A DNA stretch of 64,000 nucleotides, taken from positions 62,001 to 126,000 of the forward strand of contig JADJPJ010000095.1 in assembly GCA_016713325.1 (NCBI GenBank). The letters are read 5' to 3'. This stretch comes from Candidatus Flexifilum affinis. Lineage in GTDB: Bacteria; Chloroflexota; Anaerolineae; Aggregatilineales; Phototrophicaceae. Every line of letters begins with the position of its first letter. Within the stretch, counting starts at the first letter, position 1. The notes beneath the pieces are model-generated. The model worked only from the letters and a program-made list of their open reading frames with translations. It searched no databases and was not told the origin of the DNA. Shown here one piece after another: positions 54,736 to 62,500 of the stretch. Position numbers and translations under genes: made by a program.

Positions 54736-54812
54736 CCCTCACCCCGACCTGCGGTCGTGCCCTCTCCCGTGACACGGGAGAGGGCGGCTAAGCGAAGCGC
54801 AGCGGGTGAGGG
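54736..54812. repeat. Palindromic repeat, GTGAGGGG family
   Basis: Outer arms CCCTCACCCC / GGGTGAGGG, inner stem CCCTCTCCCGTG / CACGGGAGAGGG, and the GCTAAGCGAAGCGCAGC tail shared with the copy at 12695. It abuts the stop codon of the PhzF-like gene. Confidence 0.8.
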
Positions 54813-55703
54813 TCACATCGTGAACGTGCCGGTGATCACGCTGACCGCCGCGCCGGCGATCTTCACCGTTTCGATGTCCTCGCGTGGGCCGACCACCTCG
54901 ACGCCGATGATGCTGGGGCGGCCCATCCAGTGGCCCTGCTCCGCCGTGAAGCGCGGCGCATCGACCAGCCCGTAGCGCCACAGGTAGGCGCCCATGCCGC
55001 CGGTGGCCGATCCGGTCGCCGCGTCCTCCAGATTATCCGGCGGGACGACGAAGTGCCGGGCGAAGGTCTGACCGGCCTCGGTGACGCCGCCCAGGCAGAA
55101 CAGGTGCATGCTGAAGAAGTCGCCACGCTGGCGCAGCGCCAGGCAGCGAGGAACGTCCAGGCGGATGCGGCGCAGCGCGTCCTGGCTTTTGACCGGGATC
55201 ATGATCTGCGGCGTGCCGGTGCTGACGGTCTGGATAGGGACGCCGGGCAGAGCATCGTCGGCGGTCAGCCCGAAGCAGGGCATGACTTCTTCCGGCGTGT
55301 AGGTCGCCATGAAGACCGGCTTGCGCTGGGTCATGACCACCTGGGTGGCCACCCCGTTCTCGGCGCGGACCTCGACGCCGATCGGCCCGCCGATCAACTC
55401 AAAGCGCACGGACGTGCTCGGCCCGTCCAGCTTGAGGCGGCCGGCCTTCCACAGCGCGTAGCCGGTGGCGATGGTCGGGTGGCCGGCCAGCGGGATCTCC
55501 TCGGCGGGGGTGAAGTAGCGCACGCCGAACTCGCAGGTCGGCGAGGCGCGCACGAACGACGTCTCCGACAGGTTCATCTCGCGGGCGATGGCCTGCATGG
55601 TCGCGGCGTCGAGGTCGTCGGTATCCAGCAGCACAGCGCAGGGGTTGCCGCCCAGGGGGTGGTCGGTGAACGCGTCGATCAACAGGTACGGGTAGTTTGC
55701 CAT
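54813..55703 (-). CDS. PhzF-family isomerase-like protein
   Basis: 296 residues from ATG 55703 with GAGGATAT upstream. The family signature is full length: IDAFTDHPLGGNPCAVLLD, the catalytic Glu47 in NLSETSF, RYFTPAEEIPLAGHPTIATG, and a C-terminal repeat with ATGSATGGMGAYL. PhzF isomerises a phenazine precursor in Pseudomonas, but most members are of unknown substrate and there are no other phenazine genes here. Cytoplasmic. It reads away from the tRNA cluster. Confidence 0.92.
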   Translation of the reverse strand: MANYPYLLIDAFTDHPLGGNPCAVLLDTDDLDAATMQAIAREMNLSETSFVRASPTCEFGVRYFTPAEEIPLAGHPTIATGYALWKAGRLKLDGPSTSVRFELIGGPIGVEVRAENGVATQVVMTQRKPVFMATYTPEEVMPCFGLTADDALPGVPIQTVSTGTPQIMIPVKSQDALRRIRLDVPRCLALRQRGDFFSMHLFCLGGVTEAGQTFARHFVVPPDNLEDAATGSATGGMGAYLWRYGLVDAPRFTAEQGHWMGRPSIIGVEVVGPREDIETVKIAGAAVSVITGTFTM

Positions 55704-55835
55704 CAGGATATCCTCGTCTGCATGAGCACAACGGATCTGTTCTTCATTGTGCCGGGATCGACCGCCTGGGCTAGCACCAATGTGCACCGATCCGGCCAGG
55801 AATTCAGCACCGGCTGTTTTCAGCGCAACAACGGA

Positions 55836-55935
55836 TTGACAAGCGTCGCTCCCCCTTATAAACTATCCCTACTCTGCCTGCCTGATGCGGACAGCGCGTT
55901 GGCGCTTGATGCAGGGCTCAGCGGCGTGCTAGAAT
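55836..55935 (+). promoter_or_regulatory. Two candidate promoters of the tRNA cluster
   Basis: Distal: TTGACA (55836-55841), 15-base spacer, TATAAA (55857-55862). Proximal: TTGATG (55906-55911), 18-base spacer, TAGAAT (55930-55935), only 10 bases before the first tRNA, a spacing that fits a stable-RNA start. Confidence 0.5.
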
Positions 55936-55945
55936 ACTCAGGCGC

Positions 55946-56018
55946 GCCACCGTAGCTCAATTGGCAGAGCATCCGCCTTGTAAGCGGACGGTTAAGGGTT
56001 CGAGTCCCTTCGGTGGCT
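55946..56018 (+). tRNA. tRNA-Thr (TGT)
   Basis: Acceptor GCCACCG / CGGTGGC, anticodon stem TCCGC / GCGGA, anticodon TGT at 55979-55981, T-arm GGGTTCGAGTCCC. CCA is not encoded. Confidence 0.95.
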
Positions 56019-56045
56019 ATGAGGGGAAAGAACCTCACAATAGAG

Positions 56046-56129
56046 GGGTCGGTGTCCCGAGCGGCAAAGGGGGCGGACTGTAAATTCGCTGGCGGAACGC
56101 CTTCGCAGGTTCGAGTCCTGCCCGGCCCA
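56046..56129 (+). tRNA. tRNA-Tyr (GTA)
   Basis: 84 bases with the long variable arm expected for bacterial tRNA-Tyr. Acceptor GGGTCGG / CCGGCCC, loop CTGTAAA with anticodon GTA at 56080-56082, T-arm AGGTTCGAGTCCT. Confidence 0.95.
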
Positions 56130-56137
56130 CTGAAAGT

Positions 56138-56210
56138 GCCTTTGTAGCTCAGTCGGTAGAGCACACCCTTGGTAAGGGTGAGGTCATGGGTTCAAATCCC
56201 ATCAAAGGCT
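56138..56210 (+). tRNA. tRNA-Thr (GGT)
   Basis: Acceptor GCCTTTG / CAAAGGC, anticodon stem CACCC / GGGTG, anticodon GGT at 56171-56173, T-arm GGGTTCAAATCCC. Starts eight bases after tRNA-Tyr, so the three tRNAs are one transcript. Confidence 0.95.
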
Positions 56211-56277
56211 CTTTTCTATTTACCCGATTTTGATGGCAAGGCGCATCGCGCCGCAGTAGTTAGAGCAGGTCAAACTC

Positions 56278-56438
56278 ATGGCGAAAAAGGCAACCGGGTA
56301 ATGGTGAAGCTCCGCAGCACGGAAAGCGGGCACATGTATTACTCGCAGAAGAACAAGCGCAACGACCAGGCGCGGCTGGAGATCAAGAAGTACGATCCCA
56401 TCGTTCGCCGCCACGTCGTCTATCGCGAAACCAAGTAG
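56278..56438 (+). CDS. rpmG: 50S ribosomal protein L33 (one frameshift)
   Basis: ATG 56278 reads MAKK, but the given bases then stop after three more codons. Adding one G to the GG at 56289-56290 yields [20 protein letters not shown] and the rest of a typical 53-residue L33 ([20 protein letters not shown], ending YRETK). An indispensable-type gene broken by one base in a G run points to a sequence error. It sits between tRNA-Thr and tRNA-Trp, a position it shares in many bacteria. No zinc-binding Cys pairs are present, so this is the Cys-free form. Confidence 0.9.
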
Positions 56439-56497
56439 GGACGCGCAGCGCCGAGTCCGGACACACGGTGCAAGCGAGGCTTGCCCGGCGCGTCCAA
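56436..56497. repeat. GTAGGGACGC-family repeat
   Basis: Starts GTAGGGACGCGCAGCGCC at the rpmG stop and closes with GGCGCGTCC, with CAAGCGAGGCTTG in the loop. It separates rpmG from the promoter of the next unit. Confidence 0.6.
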
Positions 56498-56531
56498 AAT
56501 CATATCCGGTTGGCCCGCACGTAATTGTGCG

Positions 56532-56561
56532 TTGACCCACACTCGAGGCTGGTTGTACAAT
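56532..56561 (+). promoter_or_regulatory. Promoter before tRNA-Trp
   Basis: TTGACC (56532-56537), 18-base spacer, TACAAT (56556-56561), 20 bases before tRNA-Trp. Starts the tRNA-Trp / secE / nusG unit. Confidence 0.6.
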
Positions 56562-56581
56562 GGACCGGCGAGGCGTTATAG

Positions 56582-56652
56582 AGGGGCATGGTGTAACGGT
56601 AGCACAACGCTCTCCAAAAGCGTTTGTCTGGGTTCGAATCCTAGTGCCCCTG
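56582..56652 (+). tRNA. tRNA-Trp (CCA)
   Basis: Acceptor AGGGGCA / TGCCCCT, anticodon stem ACGCT / AGCGT, loop CTCCAAA with anticodon CCA at 56614-56616, T-arm GGGTTCGAATCCT. Confidence 0.95.
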
Positions 56653-56660
56653 TAAACCGA

Positions 56661-56690
56661 AGACACCGCCCGCAAGGCGGTGTCTTTTTG
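56661..56690 (+). terminator. Terminator-like hairpin between tRNA-Trp and secE
   Basis: GACACCGCC / GGCGGTGTC, loop CGCAA, followed by five Ts. It would end the tRNA transcript, leaving secE to read-through or to a further promoter I cannot identify. Confidence 0.7.
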
Positions 56691-56750
56691 ATACAAAAAA
56701 GTCCGTTTTGATAACCCCACCCGGCAGTACGGTGAAGGAGATACAGGAAT

Positions 56751-57251
56751 ATGGCGTCCGATGCCGACAAGACCATGAGCGAAGCCCAGCCGCGCCGTCC
56801 ACGCCGCCGCCCGGCCCCGGCGTCGGCCGCAGCGCCTGCCGACCGTCCCCGCCGCCGCAGAGGCGCGCAGGAGCCGACCGAAGAAGCCGCCCTGGCGGTG
56901 ACCGGCAAGGGCCGCGCGACGCCCAGCCGCCGCGCGACCGAAGAGGCTGAAGAGAAGACCGGGAACATTGTCACCCGCAGGCTCGGTGGGCTGCGCGATT
57001 ATTTCGATGGCGTCGGGGCCGAACTGCGCAAGGTCACCTGGCCGTCGCAGGATGATCTGCGCCGCCTGAGCATTATCGTGATCCTGACGCTGATCGCCAC
57101 CGCGATCGCCCTCGGTCTGATCAGCTTCGTCTTCACCGAGCTGTTCCGTCTTGGTCTGGCCAGCCCGATCATCCTGATCGTCTTCATGGCCGTCGCGATC
57201 GTCGTTGGCCTCGTCGTGTCGCGCATGAACGCGCGCCGGTCAAACTCCTAG
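56751..57251 (+). CDS. secE: Preprotein translocase subunit SecE with long N-terminal extension
   Basis: 166 residues; ATG 56751 follows GAAGGAGAT. The last 80 residues are SecE: an amphipathic helix YFDGVGAELRKVTWPSQDDL, whose KVTWPS is the family hallmark, then two hydrophobic segments (about 107-130 and 137-158). The first 80 residues are an unusual Arg/Pro/Ala-rich, disordered-looking extension. SecE clamps SecY in the membrane. Followed by nusG, as in most bacteria. Confidence 0.93.
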   Translation: MASDADKTMSEAQPRRPRRRPAPASAAAPADRPRRRRGAQEPTEEAALAVTGKGRATPSRRATEEAEEKTGNIVTRRLGGLRDYFDGVGAELRKVTWPSQDDLRRLSIIVILTLIATAIALGLISFVFTELFRLGLASPIILIVFMAVAIVVGLVVSRMNARRSNS

Positions 57252-57320
57252 CGCTGCGCCCGTTCGCCGGACCTGTCCGGTAGACACCCCTGCGCCGGGA
57301 ATGATGTTTTGAGTGGAGTG

Positions 57321-57991
57321 ATGAAAAAAATGGCATTCGACGACGATATCCGGAACCAGGATGCGGATTACGATCCCAATCCTTTCGATTTGAGCGCTGC
57401 GGACGCCGACGACGGCGATCAACCCGACTTCCTGAGCGAAGGAACCGGCGCCTCCAAGTCGGCCGCGCCGGAAAAACACTGGTACGTCGTCCACTGCTAT
57501 TCCGGCCAGGAAAAGAAGGTCTGCCAGTCCATCGAGCAGAGAATCGCCACGATGGGTATGCGCGACCGCATCTTCGACGTCCTCGTCCCCACCGCCGAGG
57601 AGATCGAAGTCAAGGACGGCAAGCGCCGCAAGATTGAGCGCCGCGTCTTCCCCGGCTACATCCTGGTCGAGATGATCATGGATGAAGACTCGTGGTACGT
57701 CGTGCGCAACACTCCCGGCGTAACCGGGTTTGTGGGCATGGGCAACGAGCCGACGCCCCTGCGCGCGGAAGAGGTCAAGCAGATCACCGATCGCATGGCC
57801 ACAGCCGGCGTCGTCATCAAGCACGACTTCAAGGTGGGGCAGAAGGTCCGCATCATCAGCGGTCCCTTCAACGATTTCCTGGCACTATCGCCGCAATCGA
57901 TACGGACAAGTCGAAAGTGCGCGTGATGGTCAACTTCTTCGGGCGTGACACCCCCGTAGAACTCGATTTTGTCGAAGTGTCGCGTACATAA
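57321..57991 (+). CDS. nusG: Transcription termination/antitermination factor NusG (one frameshift)
   Basis: The given bases break the frame at 57881, where GG should be GGG. Adding one G joins ISGPFNDFL to GTIAAIDTDKSKVRVMVNFF and the end DFVEVSRT, giving the complete KOW domain. The merged protein is about 223 residues: an acidic N-terminal extension of about 50, the NGN domain (HWYVVHCYSGQEKKVCQSIE, FPGYILVEM, RNTPGVTGFVG), then KOW. Start at ATG 57321 or 57330; the GGAG at 57315-57318 is closer to ideal for the second. NusG is essential in many bacteria, so the break is most likely a sequence error. Confidence 0.9.
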
Positions 57992-58044
57992 ATTCAAGCT
58001 GAGGGGCGCGCATTGCGTCGCCGCGCCCTGTGCGAGGAGCAGTC

Positions 58045-58470
58045 ATGGCAAAGAAACTCAAGGCAATCGTCACGTTGCAGCTTCCGGCGGGCAAGGCCAC
58101 ACCGGCCCCCCCGGTAGGCCCGGCGCTGGCACAGCACGGCATCAACATCATGGGCTTTGTGAAAGAGTACAACGCCCGTACCGCCAACCGTGTGGGTGAA
58201 ATCATCCCCGCGGAAATCACCGTCTTCACCGACGGCTCATTCAAGTTCGAGCTCAAGAGCCCGCCGACCACCTTCCTGATCATGAAGGCAGCCGGCGTCG
58301 CCAAGGGTTCGCAGAAGCCGAACTCCGACAAGGTGGGCAAGATCAATCGCAAGCAGATGATCGAGATCGCCGAAGTCAAGATGTCGGACATGAACACCAA
58401 GAACATGGAATCGCTGCTGCGCCAGATCGAGGGCACCGCCCGCAGCATGGGCATCGACGTCGTCGATTAA
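58045..58470 (+). CDS. rplK: 50S ribosomal protein L11
   Basis: 141 residues from ATG 58045 with GAGGAG upstream. Complete L11: [20 protein letters not shown] with the conserved Pro cluster, [36 protein letters not shown], and the C-terminal RNA-binding part with [15 protein letters not shown]. It binds the GTPase-associated centre of 23S rRNA. It is 53 bases after the nusG stop, so likely cotranscribed with it, and precedes rplA. Confidence 0.97.
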   Translation: MAKKLKAIVTLQLPAGKATPAPPVGPALAQHGINIMGFVKEYNARTANRVGEIIPAEITVFTDGSFKFELKSPPTTFLIMKAAGVAKGSQKPNSDKVGKINRKQMIEIAEVKMSDMNTKNMESLLRQIEGTARSMGIDVVD

Positions 58471-58550
58471 CCCGCATTCGTAGGGACGCGCAACAGCGCG
58501 TACAACTGGCACGCCATGTCCGGGCCTGCCGCATTCGACAAGGAAAAGTA

Positions 58551-58581
58551 GTGGGAGGACGCTCAAGCGTCCGCTGACCAC
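58551..58581 (+). promoter_or_regulatory. Probable L1-binding mRNA element before rplA
   Basis: GTGGGAGGACGCT-CA-AGCGTCC then GCTGACCAC: an outer stem GTGG / CCAC, a hairpin GGACGCT / AGCGTCC, and an asymmetric internal loop with GGGAG facing GCTGA. This copies the L1 site of 23S rRNA (GGTGGGAGG ... GACC ... CCACC) known to be mimicked in L1-regulated mRNAs. It ends directly before the AGGAG ribosome site of rplA (58582-58586), so L1 binding could block translation. Confidence 0.65.
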
Positions 58582-58596
58582 AGGAGAACAACCTCT

Positions 58597-59328
58597 ATGG
58601 CAACTGGAAAACGCTTCAAAGCACTGGTCAAGCAGGTCGACTACGAGCGGGTCTATTCGCTCACCGATGCGATCGACCTGGTCAAGACCCTGGCCAACGC
58701 CAAGTTCGACGAAACCGTCGAAATGCACTTCCGTCTCGGCATCGACCCCCGCCACAGCGACCAGCAGGTGCGCAGCACCGTGCTGCTGCCGCAGGGTCTC
58801 GGCAAGACGGTGCGCGTGCTGATCTTCGCCGAAGGTGAAGACTCGCGCCTCGCCGAAGCCGCTGGCGCCGACGTGGTCGCCGGGGAAGAGCTGATCGGCC
58901 GCATCCAGAAAGAAAACTGGATGGAATTCGACGCCGCCCTGGCCGTCCCCAGCATGATGTCCAAGGTCAGCCGCATCGGTCGTATCCTCGGCCCCCGCGG
59001 CCTGATGCCGAACCCCAAGACCGGCACGGTCGTGGAAGCCGCCGATCTGGCGCGCGCCGTGCAGGAACTCAAGGCTGGTCGTCTGGAATTCCGCAACGAC
59101 AAGTTCGGCAACGTGCACATGCAGGTGGGTAAGGCGAGCTTCGAGGCGCACCGCCTGGTGGAAAACAGCCAGGCCGTGTTTGATGCCATCAACCGCATCA
59201 AGCCGGCGGCGGTCAAGGGTGTGTACATCAAGAAGCTGGTCATGTGCTCGACCATGAGCCCGGGCGTCCGCCTGGATCTGAGCAGCTTCAGCGCCGGTGC
59301 TGCGACGACCTCCTCCGCAGCAGATTAA
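58597..59328 (+). CDS. rplA: 50S ribosomal protein L1
   Basis: 243 residues; ATG 58597 follows CAGGAG. Complete L1: [58 protein letters not shown] and [19 protein letters not shown]. It forms the mobile L1 stalk and in E. coli represses its own operon by binding mRNA. A candidate site lies just upstream. A strong terminator follows, so rplJ and rplL are not part of this transcript. Confidence 0.97.
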   Translation: MATGKRFKALVKQVDYERVYSLTDAIDLVKTLANAKFDETVEMHFRLGIDPRHSDQQVRSTVLLPQGLGKTVRVLIFAEGEDSRLAEAAGADVVAGEELIGRIQKENWMEFDAALAVPSMMSKVSRIGRILGPRGLMPNPKTGTVVEAADLARAVQELKAGRLEFRNDKFGNVHMQVGKASFEAHRLVENSQAVFDAINRIKPAAVKGVYIKKLVMCSTMSPGVRLDLSSFSAGAATTSSAAD

Positions 59329-59350
59329 CGCAAGCGACGCAGTGACATGC

Positions 59351-59386
59351 AAAACCCCCGCCGGGTCCGGTGGGGGTTTTTTGTTG
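59351..59386 (+). terminator. Rho-independent terminator after rplA
   Basis: AACCCCCGCCG / CGGTGGGGGTT stem with GGTC loop, followed by a T run. Ends the secE-nusG-rplK-rplA unit 22 bases after the rplA stop. Confidence 0.9.
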
Positions 59387-59515
59387 CCTGGTCTCGGCGA
59401 TGCACCTGTCCATTGCCTGGAAAAGAGGAAGAATGTCAGTTGTAATGAACATTGGCCAGAGAATATAGTTTTCAATAGGGTCTAAATACAACGCTGAATA
59501 AGCCGGAAGGTTGCC

Positions 59516-62500
59516 ATGGTGAAGTTCCGGTTCGTTTTTGGATTCCTTCTATTTCTGACGTTCTCTTCCTCATCACTGCTTGCGGATCGCTCTGTAGAGC
59601 AGATGCCCTTTTTGGCACAAGCAGCGCTCCCGCAAGGTCCACGCCAAGATACAGTCATTGACGATGTTTCAAACTTTCACAGCACCATAGCTCTTGCGAC
59701 AACGCGCACCGTAACCACATTGGCCAATTCGGGCGCTGGTTCACGCCGCCAGGCCGTGCTCGACGCAGATGGCGGCGACACCATCGTCTTTGCTGTCACT
59801 GGGATGATCACGCTGAACGACACTCTGGTGCTGGACAAGAACCTGACGATCCTCGGCCCGGCGGGTAGCATCAGCCTGCAGCCCCAAGATTACTCGTCGT
59901 GTTGTCTATCCCTTCCGGCGTGACGGTGCACCTCGAGCGCCTCAATATCTTTGGTTCCATGTGGGGGATGAGCACCGTCAGCAATGCCGGAACCCTCTAT
60001 CTGCGCGACAGCGCGGTCAGTTCTCCCACTTTCTACGACAGGCTCGTCAACACCGGCGTTGCCACCATCACCGACAGCACCTTCGCGGGTTCCAACGGCC
60101 GAGATATCCGAAGCGACGCCGGCGTCGTCCGGGTCAGCAGCAGCACGTTCGCCGGTCCCAGCAATCTCTATAGCACCGGCGGCGTCATCACTGTCAAGAA
60201 CAGCATCGTCTCGGGCACCGGGACGGGCTGCCAGGTGGCATCTGGGGGCAGCATCGTCGCGGTCGGCGTCAACCTCTCTGACGACACCACCTGTATCCCC
60301 TTCGGCTTCTCCCTCAATGATACCAACCCGCTCCTCGACCGCCCGGGCAGCTATGGCGGTCCGACACAGACCCAGTCCCTGGCAGGCGATCCCCATCCCA
60401 GCCCTGCCAGAAATGCCGCTGCTGACTGCACCGACCTGGATGGCAATCCGCTCGCCACTGACCAGCGCGGCTTCCCGCGACCGGTCGGCGCGGACTGCGA
60501 CCTGGGCGCTTTCGAGCGGCAGCCCTTCGACTACGCGCCGCAAACACTCACTGTCACCACGGTCAACGACTATGGCTCGGGTTCGCTCCGCCAGATCGTC
60601 AGCGAGGCGCTTCACAACGACCGCATCACCTTTGCGGTGACAGGTGCTATCACGCTGAACAACACTCTGGTGCTGGACAAGAACCTGACGATCCTCGGCC
60701 CGGCGGGTAGCATCAGCCTGCAGCCCCAAGATTACTTCGTGGTGTTGTCTATCCCTTCCGGCGTGACGGTGCACCTCGAGCGCCTCAATATCTTTGGTTC
60801 CATGTGGGGGATGAGCACCGTCAGCAATGCCGGAACCCTCTATCTGCGCGACAGCGCGGTCAGTTCTCCACTTTCTACGACAGGCTGTCAACACCGGCGC
60901 TGCCACCATCACCAACAGCACCTTCGCGGGCCAACGTCCGAGACATCCGAAGCGATGCTGGAACTGTCCAGGTCAGCAGCAGCACACTCGCGGGTCCCGG
61001 CAATCTCACCAGTACGGGCGGCGCGCGTCATCACCGTCAAGAACATCATCGCCGCCGGCACCGGGACGGGCTGCCAGGTGGCATCTGGAGGCAGGATCGT
61101 CGCGGTCGGCGTCAACCTCTCTGACGACGCCACCTGCATCCCCTTCGGCTTCTCCCTCAATGACACCAACCCGCTCCTCGGTACGCTGGGCAACCACGGC
61201 GGACCCACGCAGACTTACCCGCTGCAGCTCAACCCGATCCGCAGTCCGGCGATCGATGCCGTCACCGATTGCACCGACCTGGACGGCAATCCTCTCCTGA
61301 CCGACCAGCGCCGGTTTGGTCGGCCGGTCGACGGGGACGGGCAGGGCGGCGCAGCCTGCGATCTGGGCGCCTATGAGTCGGGTGCGTCCCCCGTCCTGGA
61401 TGCCATTGAAACCGCATATGGTACGGCGCGGGGTCAGGCTGTTGTCTATCTGTTCGGGCAAACCTACACCGTGGCCTGGTTCTCCGATGAGGCATCACCA
61501 GGGGAAAATGAACTGATCTACCTGCCTTTTTATGGCGTACCCAGCGATTTCGACATGAGTTCTTTTGTCGCCGACAGCGACCTCGGCACTCTGATCCTGG
61601 AGTCCTACGCATTTCAGGAGAATCTGCCGAAATGGTTCCCCTACTATATCCTTCAGCTTCAGGAACTTGAGGAGTACTACCGTCCGCAAGCCTGGTGGCG
61701 TGAAGCCGTCGGCGAGTATCTGCCGCTCATTTCCAAGCGGCGCGTCGGGTGGGTGCGCTTCGCAAACATGAGTTCGTCTCTCGCACAGGAGCTGTTTGGC
61801 TTCATGGTATCGCATGGCGCAACAGCCAAGGAAAGCGTCTTCCACCTTGCAGAAGCACTCTACAGCCAGTTCAAATTACGACACATCAACGATGGCGAGA
61901 TCCGCGCGCTTCTCCTCTATGCCATCAGCAGCGGTGAGGAACTGGATCGCCTGAATACGATGGAATTTCTCCAGGAGGGTTTGCCCGATCTCTCGCCCCT
62001 CTTCTTTGCCGCTGACCTCGCCGAACTCAAGAACGCCGGTCAGGCCCTGTTCCAGAATGTGCCTGTTCTCCTGCACAATCTGTCCAGCGCGGCTAAGCTT
62101 CAAGACACCGTCCAGATGGCGCAACAGTTGACCAATCTCCTTCTCGAGATCGACAACTTCGGGCTGAACCTGGTCAACAGTGAGGTTGGAACAACGTTGT
62201 TGTTCGACGACTTCAATCTCGAAGAAGAGATACTGGTATGGGCCTGGCTTTACGATGCCCACAACGAAGCGCTCGGTGAGCTTTCCCGCGATAACCTGGA
62301 CAACGCCGAATTCATCCGCCAGGTCCACGACGGTGAGCTGACGGCATCAACCCCGGCCAACCGCGAAAGACTGCACAATGCCTACTACGACTTCTACTAC
62401 CGGTATGCCTATTCATTGCTGCCGATCCACGCGGAAGCCTTCATGGTGGATACTCTCTACCTCACCAAGATCCGCAACCACATCGATCCGGTGCGTGCCT

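Noticed and set aside
54813..55703. Phenazine biosynthesis
   Set aside because: Only a PhzF-family protein is present, with no other phenazine genes; the family is broad and mostly uncharacterised.
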